A stretch of DNA of 64,000 nt from S5-A14a sp050908895 (GCA_050908895.1 CP171222.1:248001-312000), one strand, 5' to 3'; counted from the first letter of the stretch, positions 8,679 through 17,807 are shown. Numbers and translations are program-made. The notes: generated by a model from the letters alone, not told the origin.

Positions 8679-11174
8679 ATGCCAACACTTGTAGAAGATA
8701 CAAAAATGATACAGCACGAAATACATGATGAGATGAAAAAATCTTATATAGATTACGCTATGAGCGTAATCGTGGGACGTGCTCTTCCAGATGTTAGAGA
8801 TGGACTAAAACCGGTTCACAGACGTATTTTATACGGAATGAGCCAGCTTGGTGTCACTCCTGACAAACCATTTAAAAAATCGGCGAGAATCGTCGGTGAA
8901 GTAATGGGTAAATATCACCCACACGGTGACAGCTCAATTTATGATGCCATGGTAAGAATGGCTCAAGATTTTTCAATTAGATATATGCTTGTTGATGGTC
9001 ACGGAAACTTTGGTTCTGTAGACGGAGATGGGGCAGCGGCCATGAGGTATACAGAAGCGAGAATGACTCCATTTGCTCTTCAAATGCTTAGAGACATTGA
9101 AAAAGATACAGTAAACTTTATGCCAAACTTCGACGAAGAGGAAGAAGAGCCTGTTGTATTACCAAGTAGATATCCTAACCTTCTCGTTAATGGTTCCAAT
9201 GGTATTGCAGTAGGTATGGCAACGTCCATACCACCACACAACCTCCGAGATGTAATAGACGCAACTATTTTGCTAATTGATAAACCTGATGCATCAATAG
9301 AAGAGCTTATTAAAATAGTTAAGGCTCCGGATTTTCCAACAGGAGCACATATTTTAGGTAGATCAGGAGCAAAACAGGCTTATCGAACAGGTACAGGACG
9401 TGTTAAAGTTCGTGCTAAGTGTGAAATTGAGGAAACTAAAGGTGGAAAATATCAAATTATAGTTACTGAAATTCCATTTCAGGTTAATAAATCAAGGCTT
9501 ATTGAAAAAATGGCTGAACTTGTTAAGGATAAGAAAGTTGAAGGAATTTCTGCTATAAGAGATGAATCAAACCGTAAGGGAATGAGAATAGTAGTAGAAT
9601 TGAAAAGAGATGCCAATCCTCAGATTACTCTTAACAGATTGTATAAACATACACAACTTCAAGATAGTTATAGTATGATAATGCTTGCTCTTGTAGATGG
9701 TGAACCTAAAATTCTAAATCTTCACCAAATTTTATCAGAATATTTAAATTTTCAAAAAGAAATAATTACTAGAAGAACTCAATTTGACTTAAAAAAAGCA
9801 GAAGCAAGAGCACATATTCTAGAAGGTTATAGAATTGCCCTTGATAATATTGATGAAATTATCAGAATAATTAGAGCAAGTTATAATAATGCAAAAGAAA
9901 AATTGATGGATCGTTTTGGATTTTCAGACATTCAGGCTCAGGCTATACTTGATATGAGACTTGCTAGATTGCAGGGTCTTGAAAGAGAGAAAATCGAAAA
10001 AGAATATGCTGAGCTGATGGATAAAATTGCATACTATAAAGCTATTTTGTCAGATGAAATTTTACTTATGGGTGTAATTAAAGAAGAACTTCAGGAAATT
10101 AGAGAAAAGTATGGCGATAATCGTCGCAGTAAAATAGTCGCTGACGAAGAAGAATTCGATGATGAGGATTTGATTGAAGAAGAACAGGTTGCGGTTACTT
10201 TGACTCATCTTGGATATATCAAGAGAGTGCCTGCTGATACTTATAAGGCTCAAAGGAGAGGTGGAAAAGGAATAACAGGAATAACTACAAGAGAAAATGA
10301 TTTTGTTAAAGACTTGATTATGACGTCAACTCATGATTACCTGTTATTCTTTACAAACACAGGTAAAGTTCATAAACTTAAAGCCTTCGAAGTACCTGAA
10401 GCATCAAGAACAGCTAAGGGAACACCTGCTGTTAACTTACTAAACTTAATGCAGAAAGAGAGAATTACTGCTGTCATTCCTGTTTCAAAGTTTGATGATG
10501 AAAGCTATTTGATAATGGTTACTCAAAATGGAACTATTAAGAAAACACCACTTTCACAATTTGATACTAATAGAAAAAATGGGTTAATTGCAATTAACTT
10601 AAAGGATGACGATAAACTTATCGGCGTAAGAGAAACTTGTGGTAGTGATAAAATTATACTAATTACTAGACGCGGTAAGTGTATTTCTTTCTCAGAAGAT
10701 GATGTTAGAAGTATGGGAAGAATTGCAGCTGGTGTAAGAGGAATTAAACTTGACAAGGATGATACAGTTGTAGATATGGACATTCTTGAAGATGGAAAAG
10801 AAATCTTAGTTGTAACCCAGAATGGATATGGTAAAAGAACAGCTGTTAAGGATTATACTATTCAGGTTAGAGGCGGTAAAGGACTGTTAACCTATGATAA
10901 GAATAAGTTTGCTAAAACAGGCGAGCTTATAGGAGCTAAAGTCGTAGACGCAGAAGATGAGATTCTTTTAATCAATTCAGACGGTATAATAATTAGGATT
11001 AGAGCAGAAGAAGTTTCTAAATCAAGTAGGTCTACTCAGGGTGTTAAAATCATGAGGGTAGATGAAGATGCTAATATTGTTGCTATGGCTAAAGTTATCA
11101 AAGATAATGAGGCTGAGCAGGAGGTAGATAATAAAGATGGACAGATTAAGTTTAACAATTCCGGGAAAGCCTGA
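8679..11174 (+). CDS. gyrA: DNA gyrase subunit A
   Basis: The 831-residue subunit has the breakage-reunion domain with the catalytic tyrosine in AAAMRYTEARM, the QRDR region (HPHGDSSIYDAMVRMAQDF), a coiled-coil tower and a six-bladed C-terminal beta-pinwheel. The GyrA box is present as QRRGGKGI, which separates gyrase from Topo IV. An acidic insert (DEEEFDDEDLIEEE) precedes the pinwheel. The last 38 bases overlap the start of the next gene, whose AGGAGGT site lies inside gyrA. Confidence 0.97.
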   Translation: MPTLVEDTKMIQHEIHDEMKKSYIDYAMSVIVGRALPDVRDGLKPVHRRILYGMSQLGVTPDKPFKKSARIVGEVMGKYHPHGDSSIYDAMVRMAQDFSIRYMLVDGHGNFGSVDGDGAAAMRYTEARMTPFALQMLRDIEKDTVNFMPNFDEEEEEPVVLPSRYPNLLVNGSNGIAVGMATSIPPHNLRDVIDATILLIDKPDASIEELIKIVKAPDFPTGAHILGRSGAKQAYRTGTGRVKVRAKCEIEETKGGKYQIIVTEIPFQVNKSRLIEKMAELVKDKKVEGISAIRDESNRKGMRIVVELKRDANPQITLNRLYKHTQLQDSYSMIMLALVDGEPKILNLHQILSEYLNFQKEIITRRTQFDLKKAEARAHILEGYRIALDNIDEIIRIIRASYNNAKEKLMDRFGFSDIQAQAILDMRLARLQGLEREKIEKEYAELMDKIAYYKAILSDEILLMGVIKEELQEIREKYGDNRRSKIVADEEEFDDEDLIEEEQVAVTLTHLGYIKRVPADTYKAQRRGGKGITGITTRENDFVKDLIMTSTHDYLLFFTNTGKVHKLKAFEVPEASRTAKGTPAVNLLNLMQKERITAVIPVSKFDDESYLIMVTQNGTIKKTPLSQFDTNRKNGLIAINLKDDDKLIGVRETCGSDKIILITRRGKCISFSEDDVRSMGRIAAGVRGIKLDKDDTVVDMDILEDGKEILVVTQNGYGKRTAVKDYTIQVRGGKGLLTYDKNKFAKTGELIGAKVVDAEDEILLINSDGIIIRIRAEEVSKSSRSTQGVKIMRVDEDANIVAMAKVIKDNEAEQEVDNKDGQIKFNNSGKA

Positions 11175-11541
11175 ATATATCACGGGAGCCAGACTCCTAA
11201 TAGGTTCTGTTGCTGCTAAAGCAGGATTTGATGTAGAACAGTGTGAAGATCTAAAAACTGCTGTTGGTGAAGCATGTAAAAATATTTCTTGCCACGGTTC
11301 AGATGGATTTTCTGATAAATATGTGGTAACCTGTGATGTAGATAAAAATGAAATTACTATAAAAGTTACTGATTTATGTGAATTTCATAGTATGGAAAAA
11401 ATTAAAAAACCTTGTTGTAACTGCCCTAAGGAAGGAGACTTGAGTATTCATATTATTAGATCTCTTGTTGATGATGTGCAGTTTGGTAAAAATGAAGATG
11501 GTTTTAAATACATCACTATGGTGAAAAGGAATGATTGTTAA
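11137..11541 (+). CDS. RsbW-like anti-sigma factor (HATPase_c), cysteine-rich
   Basis: The 134-residue protein resembles RsbW/SpoIIAB serine-kinase anti-sigma factors. It starts LTIPGKPEYITGARLLIGSV, has the N-box as AVGEACKNISCHG, and a G2-like region EGDLSIHIIRSLVDDV. It should bind the sigma factor encoded directly downstream. Two oddities are visible. The G1 box, normally D-x-G-x-G, reads DLCEFHS. There are nine cysteines (36, 47, 52, 66, 81, 93, 94, 96, 134), including CCNC just before the ATP-lid region. It overlaps gyrA by 38 bases and the sigma gene by 11. No anti-anti-sigma gene is adjacent. Confidence 0.8.
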   Translation: MDRLSLTIPGKPEYITGARLLIGSVAAKAGFDVEQCEDLKTAVGEACKNISCHGSDGFSDKYVVTCDVDKNEITIKVTDLCEFHSMEKIKKPCCNCPKEGDLSIHIIRSLVDDVQFGKNEDGFKYITMVKRNDC

Positions 11542-12271
11542 GAGGGACGAATTTAGAGAATATAAAGAAAATCCTACGATAGATGGCAGAAATAAGCTTG
11601 TAGAGGATCATCTTTATATGGTTGAAATTTTAATAAGAAAATATTTAGGCAAAGGGGTCGAATACGACGATCTATATCAAGTAGGAGCCCTTGCCTTGGT
11701 TTCTGCTGTAGAAAGATTTGATCCTGAAAAAGGATTTGAATTCAGTTCTTTTGCTACTCCAACAATACTCGGAGAAATAAAAAAATATTTTAGAGATAAA
11801 CAATGGAGTCTTAAAGTACCGAGAAGACTTAAAGAAATTGCAGCAAAGGTTCAAGATGCAAAGGAAAAGCTTTCAAGCGAATACGGTAGAACACCAACTG
11901 TAACCGAAATTAGTGCTTTTACAGGACTTGATGAGGAACAAATTATTGAGGCCATGGAAGGAGCCAAAGCTTATGGTACATATTCTCTTGATAAAACTTT
12001 CGACGATATGACCGGAGATGGTGAAAGTGCATTTCTTGAAAAATATACCGGATTTGAGGAAAAGGGCTATGAACAGCTGGAAAATAAGGAAATAATTGAT
12101 ACTGTGCTTGATAAAATGAGCGAGCAAAATAGATATATTTTTAGAGAGCGATTTATTTTCAATAAGTCTCAGGCAGAAATTGCTGAAATCTTAGGGGTTT
12201 CTCAGATGACAGTTTCAAGAGCTGAAAGAAATATGATAGATCAATTTAGAGCAGAATTAAAGAAATCATAG
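11531..12271 (+). CDS. RNA polymerase sigma factor, SigB/SigF/SigG family
   Basis: The 246-residue group 3 sigma-70 factor has region 2 (LVEDHLYMVEILIRKYLGKG, DDLYQVGALALVSAVERFDP, FSSFATPTILGEIKKYFRD), region 3 (WSLKVPRRLKEIA through TPTVTEISAFTGLDEEQI) and region 4 with helix-turn-helix SQAEIAEILGVSQMTVSRAE. It lacks region 1.1. Overlap with the anti-sigma gene implies coupled expression. Whether it is a stress (SigB) or developmental (SigF) factor cannot be decided; placement behind gyrA in a housekeeping transcript argues against a sporulation-only role. Confidence 0.9.
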   Translation: MIVKRDEFREYKENPTIDGRNKLVEDHLYMVEILIRKYLGKGVEYDDLYQVGALALVSAVERFDPEKGFEFSSFATPTILGEIKKYFRDKQWSLKVPRRLKEIAAKVQDAKEKLSSEYGRTPTVTEISAFTGLDEEQIIEAMEGAKAYGTYSLDKTFDDMTGDGESAFLEKYTGFEEKGYEQLENKEIIDTVLDKMSEQNRYIFRERFIFNKSQAEIAEILGVSQMTVSRAERNMIDQFRAELKKS

Positions 12272-12298
12272 AATTTGATAAATAAAGAGGAAACAAAG

Positions 12299-13282
12299 AT
12301 GAAAAGAGTTTTTTCAGGGGTTCAACCCACAGGAAATATTCATCTAGGGAATTACCTAGGTGCACTAAAGCAGTTTGTTGAGTTACAAGATGACTACGAA
12401 TGTCTATATTGCATTGTTGATTTACATGCTATAACTGTACCTCAGGATTCAAAAAAAATTAAGGAACACATTCTTGATGTGGCAGCTCTTTATTTGGCAG
12501 TTGGAGTTGATCCTAAGAAATCAATAGTTTTCGTTCAGTCAGATGTCCCAGGACATGCAGAACTTGGATGGATTTTAACCTGCAATTCATATACAGGTGA
12601 ACTATCAAGGATGACTCAATTTAAGTCAAAGTCACAAAACAAAGAATCAGCACCGACAGGACTATTCACATATCCAGTTTTGATGGCAGCAGATATTTTG
12701 CTCTATGATACAGATATAGTACCAGTGGGAACAGATCAGAAACAGCATATAGAACTTTGCCGTGACTTGGCGATTAGAGTAAATAATACTAAGAAAAAGA
12801 CTTTTGTAGTACCGAACGGTAGGTATCTTAAGGCGGGAGCTAGGATAATGGCTCTGGATGATCCTGGCAAGAAGATGAGTAAATCCGCGGAAAATATTCA
12901 CAGCAGAATTTCACTTCTTGATGAACCTAGTAAAATAAAAAAATCAATTATGAAGGCAACTACGGATTCAGATGGAATCGTTAAATTCGATGTGGAAAAT
13001 AAACCCGGAATTTCAAATCTTTTGAATATCTATAGCATGCTTTCTGGTAAGAGTATTGAGATCTTAGAAAAGGAATATGAGGGTAAGGGATATGGAGATT
13101 TCAAAAAAGACCTAGTTGAAGTAACTATCTCTGCTCTGACTCCAATTAAGGAGAGATATGAAAAAATCAGACATTCTGAAGAACTGATTAAAATACTCAA
13201 AGATGGTGCAAAACGTGCCAATGAAATCTCCGAAAAGACTATTGCCAGGGTTAAGGATAACTTTGGCTTAGGCTTGAAATAA
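12299..13282 (+). CDS. trpS: Tryptophanyl-tRNA synthetase
   Basis: From the ATG at 12299 the protein is 327 residues and opens MKRVFSGVQPTGNIHLGNYL, which contains the HIGH-type motif. KMSKS is at about 192-196. It charges tRNA-Trp. An in-frame TTG at 12275 would add eight residues, but AGAGG at 12286-12290 is spaced correctly for 12299, and the family starts there. The gene lies only a few bases after the sigma gene, so there is no room for a T-box leader; expression probably follows the gyr operon. Confidence 0.94.
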   Translation: MKRVFSGVQPTGNIHLGNYLGALKQFVELQDDYECLYCIVDLHAITVPQDSKKIKEHILDVAALYLAVGVDPKKSIVFVQSDVPGHAELGWILTCNSYTGELSRMTQFKSKSQNKESAPTGLFTYPVLMAADILLYDTDIVPVGTDQKQHIELCRDLAIRVNNTKKKTFVVPNGRYLKAGARIMALDDPGKKMSKSAENIHSRISLLDEPSKIKKSIMKATTDSDGIVKFDVENKPGISNLLNIYSMLSGKSIEILEKEYEGKGYGDFKKDLVEVTISALTPIKERYEKIRHSEELIKILKDGAKRANEISEKTIARVKDNFGLGLK

Positions 13283-13370
13283 ATTTCAAAAAGTGTTATT
13301 ATTAGGTGCAATTAATTTTGTAAATATGAGTTTCTCAGAAAATGATTAAGATATATGAGAAACTATTTGG

Positions 13371-13446
13371 GCCTCCGTAGCTCAGGGGATAGAGCGTCGG
13401 TTTCCTAAACCGTGCGTCGGGTGTTCGAATCATCTCGGGGGCACCA
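13371..13446 (+). tRNA. tRNA-Arg (anticodon CCU)
   Basis: A full cloverleaf can be folded. The acceptor is GCCTCCG with CGGGGGC, the D arm is GCTC-AGGGGATA-GAGC, the anticodon loop TTCCTAA gives CCU, and the T loop is TTCGAAT on a partly G-U-paired stem. CCA is encoded. The anticodon stem has one weak outer pair. It reads AGG codons. Confidence 0.93.
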
Positions 13447-13505
13447 CTTAAAAAAGCCTTGGAATTACTGTAAATTGCGGTGATTCAGGGCTTTTTATTT
13501 TTTAA
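13447..13505 (+). terminator. Terminator after tRNA-Arg
   Basis: AAAAAGCCTTGGAATTAC and GTGATTCAGGGCTTTTT form a stem of about 15 bp with a few mismatches around an 11-base loop, followed by TATTTTTT. Confidence 0.75.
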
Positions 13506-13629
13506 ATCATTGTAATTATAAGATACAAAATTGAAATAAATATTTTTAAATAATTCCCCATAGCTGATATTATTGATTAAAAATTTCTGAAATAGTATAA
13601 TAGAAAAAAATATAGGAGTATTAGTAATT

Positions 13630-14142
13630 ATGAAATATATTCGTTCTTTGATTATTATAGTCGTTGCTATTATATTTATATATGTAGCTATATATTTTCT
13701 TTTTAATAACGGAGATTTTATATATATATTATCACGAATTTTTGGTTTTGAAGAGAAATATGCAGAAAATTTAGCGATACTAGTCGTTGCAGGACAATCT
13801 TTGTTCTTTACATCAAATTGGTTTTATACCAGGATATCTAATTTTATAAACAAACGACTTGAGAAATGCAATGATGTAAATCGTCAAATTTATCTTGGCT
13901 ATATGGCAGGAATACAATTTTTAATAGCATTACCGAAGCGTACTATTTTATTTACATTTTATCTATTTTTAATTACTTTGGAAAGTATTGGAATGATTGA
14001 TAAAGCAAAAGATTATGCAGTAGTGATCATATTTATCATTGCTGTTGACAGAATAAGCAAAATTTGGCCGGAAGAAAAGAAGAAGGCTAAAGAATTTATG
14101 GGTAATATGAAAAAATATATAAATAATACGAGCGAACATTAA
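13630..14142 (+). CDS. Hypothetical membrane protein
   Basis: This 170-residue protein is not recognised. It has an N-terminal hydrophobic helix (about 5-26), a second hydrophobic stretch around 48-60, and two more around 93-115 and 125-140. A basic tail (EEKKKAKEFMGNMKKYINN) ends the protein. TATAGGAG lies about ten bases upstream of the ATG. It stands alone between the tRNA-Arg terminator and an ECF transporter component. No motif gives a function. Confidence 0.7.
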   Translation: MKYIRSLIIIVVAIIFIYVAIYFLFNNGDFIYILSRIFGFEEKYAENLAILVVAGQSLFFTSNWFYTRISNFINKRLEKCNDVNRQIYLGYMAGIQFLIALPKRTILFTFYLFLITLESIGMIDKAKDYAVVIIFIIAVDRISKIWPEEKKKAKEFMGNMKKYINNTSEH

Positions 14143-14250
14143 TCTTAAATTTAATAAAATTGTACCCCTTAAAAAATAAGATTTTGTACATTTAAAAGTA
14201 TTCAAAAATCTGATAAAGTAAGAAAAAATAAATTTGAAAAGAGTGAGAAA

Positions 14251-14805
14251 ATGAATAATTCAAAACTATCCAAAAACGATTCAATTTACAAAATGATTCT
14301 TACAGGATTGATGATTGCTTTAATCTGTGTAGCTACTATGATAATTAAAATCCCTGTTCCAATGACAGAGGGATACGTACATCTTGGAGATACCATGATA
14401 TTTATGGCAGCAATTATGCTGGGAAAAATACGAGGAGGTCTGGCAGCCGGTATAGGATCGGCCTTGGGAGATTTATTTGCAGGATATGCTGCGTGGATAC
14501 CTTGGACATTGGGAATTAAGTTCTTAATGGGATTTATAGCGGGTATTTTAATTGAACGATTATGGCACAAAACAGCTTTCGGAAATATCATAGCAATGGT
14601 GATAGCAGGGCTCGAAATGGTAGTAGGGTATTATGTTGCAGCTTCTGTTATGTATGGAAATTGGATTTTACCTATAGCTTCCATACCTTGGAATATAGGG
14701 CAATTTGCTATTGGAATTATTTTATCTATCGTCATAATTTTACTTCTTAAAAATACTCCCATAGCAGCCATTATAGAAGAAAATGTAGATAAGTGTAAAA
14801 TATAG
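14251..14805 (+). CDS. ECF transporter S component, PF07155-type
   Basis: The 184-residue protein is almost entirely hydrophobic with about five or six membrane helices. It has the S-component pattern GLMIALICVATMIIKIPVPM, then GYVHLGDTMIFMAAIMLG, GGLAAGIGSALGDLFAG and WIPWTLGIKFLMGF. S components bind a vitamin or similar substrate and dock on a shared EcfA-EcfA'-EcfT module, which is not in this window. The substrate cannot be told: the upstream 100 bases show no recognisable riboswitch. GAAAAGAGTGAG serves as ribosome site. Confidence 0.85.
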   Translation: MNNSKLSKNDSIYKMILTGLMIALICVATMIIKIPVPMTEGYVHLGDTMIFMAAIMLGKIRGGLAAGIGSALGDLFAGYAAWIPWTLGIKFLMGFIAGILIERLWHKTAFGNIIAMVIAGLEMVVGYYVAASVMYGNWILPIASIPWNIGQFAIGIILSIVIILLLKNTPIAAIIEENVDKCKI

Positions 14806-14886
14806 AAATCTGGGAAAGAATTTTGTAATATAAAAAATAAATAAAAATATCGAAATTACCGGCAGGACACAGAATTGAAAAAATAC

Positions 14887-14915
14887 TTGGCAATCGGTGT
14901 TTTGTAGTATATAAT
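14887..14915 (+). promoter_or_regulatory. Promoter of rpsF-ssb-rpsR
   Basis: TTGGCA (14887-14892), 17 bases and TATAAT (14910-14915) form a near-consensus promoter. A 14-base palindrome, GTACAATTTTGTAC (14922-14935), covers the expected start point and could be an operator or a 5' RNA hairpin. Confidence 0.8.
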
Positions 14916-14944
14916 AGTTGAGTACAATTTTGTACAAATTCTCT

Positions 14945-14963
14945 GCACCATGGGAAGTGGTGC
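14945..14963 (+). promoter_or_regulatory. Leader hairpin before rpsF, candidate S6:S18 autoregulatory element
   Basis: GCACCA and TGGTGC pair perfectly around a 7-base loop (TGGGAAG), 26 bases before the rpsF ATG. S6-S18 leaders that mimic the ribosomal binding site are known upstream of rpsF in many bacteria. Assigning this hairpin to that class is inference from position and the CACC/GGTG stem. Confidence 0.45.
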
Positions 14964-14989
14964 CAAATAGACCATAGGGAGGTGAAGAA

Positions 14990-15277
14990 ATGATTAACTA
15001 TGAAATTATGTTCATTGTCGATCCTACTCTAGATGATGAGATGAAAGAGAAAACAGTCGAGGCTGTTAAAGAAATTATCGCATCAGAAGGTGAAGTTACA
15101 AACATTGATGTTTGGGGACTTAGAAAGCTGGCATATCCTATCGAAAAGAAAAACGAAGGATACTACGTGGTAATCGAGTTCAGCGCAGCTACAACTTTAC
15201 CTAAGGAGTTAGACAGAAGACTTCGTATTTCAGACAACGTAATCAGACACTTAATCGTGAACAAGGACGAAAAATAG
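14990..15277 (+). CDS. rpsF: 30S ribosomal protein S6
   Basis: The 95-residue protein starts MINYEIMFIVDPTLDDEMKE and contains DVWGLRKLAYPIEKKNEGYYVVIEF and LRISDNVIRHLIV, the standard S6 fold. GGGAGGTGAAGAA precedes the ATG. It heads the rpsF-ssb-rpsR operon; S6 pairs with S18 in the small-subunit platform. Confidence 0.97.
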   Translation: MINYEIMFIVDPTLDDEMKEKTVEAVKEIIASEGEVTNIDVWGLRKLAYPIEKKNEGYYVVIEFSAATTLPKELDRRLRISDNVIRHLIVNKDEK

Positions 15278-15290
15278 TGGAGGTAAGCTA

Positions 15291-15767
15291 ATGAATAGCG
15301 TTGTACTAATTGGAAGATTAACAAGAGACCCTGAGCTTCGTTACACGGCGAGCACTCAGATGGCTGTAGCTTCTTTTTCTATTGCTGTTGATAGACCTAC
15401 AAGGTCTGGTGGCGATAGACAGACAGACTTTCCAAGAATAACTGTTTTTGGAAAACAGGCTGAAAATTGCGAGAAATATCTCGCAAAAGGTAGACTTGTA
15501 GCAATACAGGGTAGACTACAGACTGGAAGCTATCAGAATAAAAATGGAGACACAGTATATACTACTGACGTAGTTGCTGACAGGGTTCAATTCTTAGAGT
15601 GGGGAGATAAACCTCAAGGCAACCAAGGTGGTTATCAGCGCACAGGAGATTTTGGACAGCCAAATATGGCATCATCTTCTGCTGAACCTGATTTTGGGCA
15701 TTCTGCTTCTGTAAATGACGAAATGCCATCATCTTTTGAAGCAATTGAGGACGATCTACCATTCTAG
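15291..15767 (+). CDS. ssb: Single-stranded DNA-binding protein
   Basis: The 158-residue protein has an OB fold (MNSVVLIGRLTRDPELRYTA, FPRITVFGKQAENCEKYLAKG, VAIQGRLQTGSYQNKNGDTVY), a Gly/Gln/Ser-rich disordered tail and the acidic C-terminal tip EAIEDDLPF that recruits partner proteins. TGGAGGTAAGCTA lies ahead of the ATG. It is the middle gene of the rpsF-ssb-rpsR operon. Confidence 0.97.
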   Translation: MNSVVLIGRLTRDPELRYTASTQMAVASFSIAVDRPTRSGGDRQTDFPRITVFGKQAENCEKYLAKGRLVAIQGRLQTGSYQNKNGDTVYTTDVVADRVQFLEWGDKPQGNQGGYQRTGDFGQPNMASSSAEPDFGHSASVNDEMPSSFEAIEDDLPF

Positions 15768-15785
15768 TTTAGAGAGGAGATTGAC

Positions 15786-16019
15786 ATGGAGAAAAAGCGT
15801 ACAGGCATGCGTAGAAAGAAAGTTTGCCAGCTTTGTGCAGATAAGTCTCAACCTATCGATTATAAAGATGTTGAAAGACTAAAGAAATTCATTTCTGAAA
15901 GAGGAAAGATTCTGCCAAAGAGAGTAACAGGAACTTGTGCATTGCATCAGAGAGATGTTACAAAGGCAATCAAGAGAGCAAGAATTGTTGCTCTACTACC
16001 ATACGTAGCAGACAAATAA
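15786..16019 (+). CDS. rpsR: 30S ribosomal protein S18 (zinc-type)
   Basis: The 77-residue protein has CQLC near the N-terminus and GTCALHQRDVTKAIKRARIVALLPY at the end. The CxxC plus C-x2-H pattern marks the C+ (zinc-binding) form of S18. GAGAGGAGATTGAC precedes the ATG. Confidence 0.96.
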   Translation: MEKKRTGMRRKKVCQLCADKSQPIDYKDVERLKKFISERGKILPKRVTGTCALHQRDVTKAIKRARIVALLPYVADK

Positions 16020-16029
16020 AGAGAATTAT

Positions 16030-16081
16030 AAAACCTCAGGTAGGCCAGTTTTAAAACCGGTAAATCTGAGGTTTTGTTTTT
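16030..16081 (+). terminator. Terminator of the rpsF operon
   Basis: AAAACCTCAG (16030-16039) pairs with CTGAGGTTTT (16066-16075), with a smaller inner pairing in the loop, and is followed by GTTTTT. Confidence 0.85.
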
Positions 16082-16131
16082 GGATTTTTATAGCGATAAA
16101 AAAAGTTGTGATATATGGAATAATCTAATCC

Positions 16132-17655
16132 TTACTTAGCCAACTCATACATCGCCCTTGCAAATATCTTAATAGAGTTCTCTAAATCCTCTGTATAAAT
16201 ATATTCATTAGGCTGATGACATATATCCTCACGACCAGGCATTACTGGGCCAAAAGCGACGGTATTTGGAACAGCCCTAGCATAGGTTGCGCCACCGATT
16301 ACAATAGGCTTGCTTTCCAAATCACCAGTAAATTCCTTATATGAATTCATCAGAGTTTCGATAAGAGGATCATCTGCTGCCTTGTAAAGAGGAGCCATGT
16401 TAGCTATTTTTTCAACTCTATATTCAAGAGGTACTACGTAGCTCTGAAGACCGTCGTAAATATCCTCAAAATCCAATGTTACAGGATACCTTACATCGAT
16501 GACGTAGGTAGCTTTTTTCTCATTAATATCAACGATACCAACATTTAAAGACAACTTCCCTGAAGGATCATCGGCAAATCCAATTCCAATATTTTCACCG
16601 TTATAAGTATGACCAATATGAGAATTATAGAATCTAATCAAATCATTTGTTACTACATAAGGAAAATCAATAGTCTCAAGAAATTCCATCATAACTGAAA
16701 TTGCATTAATTCCCAAATCAGGTCTTGAGCCATGAGCAGAAATCCCGTGAGCCGTCAACAAAATACTTTTCTTCTCCAGGTCTTCCTCCACTGTTATAAA
16801 TTTATCTACAAGAGAAACCTTGCTCAGGTCGTGTGCCTCACTTATATGAGGAGAAAAATCTTTAGCTTTCTCAAAAATCATTTTTGCTGAAGCATCAAAG
16901 CTCAAGTCTTCACTATCTTTCCCACCGTCAATCCATTTAAGACAGGCAACTGTTTTATCAGCTACAGCGTTAGCTACAGTTCCACCAGTCATTTCAGAAA
17001 GATGAAATCCTGAAGTTGGAAATCCGGAAACTTTTCGTTCAAGCTTAAATTGAGCACATCCTTTCTCTGCATGAATCGCAGGAAAATCAGCATCAGGGGA
17101 AAATCCAGCGATGACCTTTGGCTTTACTTGCTGCATATAGTAGGTCATTCCCATCCAATCAGTTTCTTCGTCACAACCCAATATTATTCGTATTGTTTTG
17201 CTAGGTTTAAATCCAGATTCCTTAAGGGCCTTAAGAGCAAAATAGCTTGCTAGCAAAGGGCCTTTGTCATCCAGTACTCCCCTACCATAAAGTTTCCCAT
17301 CTTTTTCGACAAGTTTGAATGGATCCGTATTCCAGTTTTCAAGATCGCCAGCAGGAACCACGTCAAGGTGCCCAACCACTGCTATCACAGCATCATCGCC
17401 TTTAGACGATGTGACTTCACTGTCTTTTGAAACAGCAGGAAAGTCTATGTGCCCACCATAATTATCTACGTTTTTTACTGTAAAACCATCTTTCTCAGCC
17501 ATTTTAAGAGTAAACTCAAGAGCATCATTAACTCCCTTTCCAAACGGAGCACTACCCTCGGCATCTTTAGCAACACTAGGAATTGCAATGAGATCTGCTA
17601 GTGTTCTTTTAAAATCGCTAAAACTTTCTTCTGCTATCTTTATATAATCTGACAT
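16132..17655 (-). CDS. M20 family dipeptidase, PepV/Sapep type
   Basis: The 507-residue metallopeptidase shows the M20 metal sites: VVGHLDVVPAG (first His/Asp), GRGVLDDKGP (bridging Asp), CDEETDWMGM (Glu pair), FSPDADFPAIHAEKG and a late GGATYARAV region. PepV enzymes release amino acids from dipeptides in the cytosol. It is somewhat longer than the 460-470 residues usual for PepV. GTAGGAGGTCAAC gives a strong ribosome site at 17655. It stands alone, convergent with rpsR. A second, shorter M20 gene lies at 22426. Confidence 0.9.
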   Translation of the reverse strand: MSDYIKIAEESFSDFKRTLADLIAIPSVAKDAEGSAPFGKGVNDALEFTLKMAEKDGFTVKNVDNYGGHIDFPAVSKDSEVTSSKGDDAVIAVVGHLDVVPAGDLENWNTDPFKLVEKDGKLYGRGVLDDKGPLLASYFALKALKESGFKPSKTIRIILGCDEETDWMGMTYYMQQVKPKVIAGFSPDADFPAIHAEKGCAQFKLERKVSGFPTSGFHLSEMTGGTVANAVADKTVACLKWIDGGKDSEDLSFDASAKMIFEKAKDFSPHISEAHDLSKVSLVDKFITVEEDLEKKSILLTAHGISAHGSRPDLGINAISVMMEFLETIDFPYVVTNDLIRFYNSHIGHTYNGENIGIGFADDPSGKLSLNVGIVDINEKKATYVIDVRYPVTLDFEDIYDGLQSYVVPLEYRVEKIANMAPLYKAADDPLIETLMNSYKEFTGDLESKPIVIGGATYARAVPNTVAFGPVMPGREDICHQPNEYIYTEDLENSIKIFARAMYELAK

Positions 17656-17807
17656 GTTGACCTCCTACTTATTTAATTTTTTAAATATTATATCACATAC
17701 TAAGGTAAGTCAGCACAGTATGATTAGAAAAAGATTGCGTCAAGTTTTTGTAGGTTTTTGTTTTAAACACTTATCTTGTTTAAAAAAATGAAAAGGAGCC
17801 GCTGGTA

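Noticed and set aside
12272..12298. T-box leader for trpS
   Set aside because: Only 27 bases separate the sigma gene from the trpS ATG, with no specifier loop or T-box sequence.
13329..13364. Terminator of trpS at AGTTTCTCA/TGAGAAACT
   Set aside because: The 9-bp inverted repeat is real but has an 18-base loop and no T-run before the tRNA gene, so its role is unclear.
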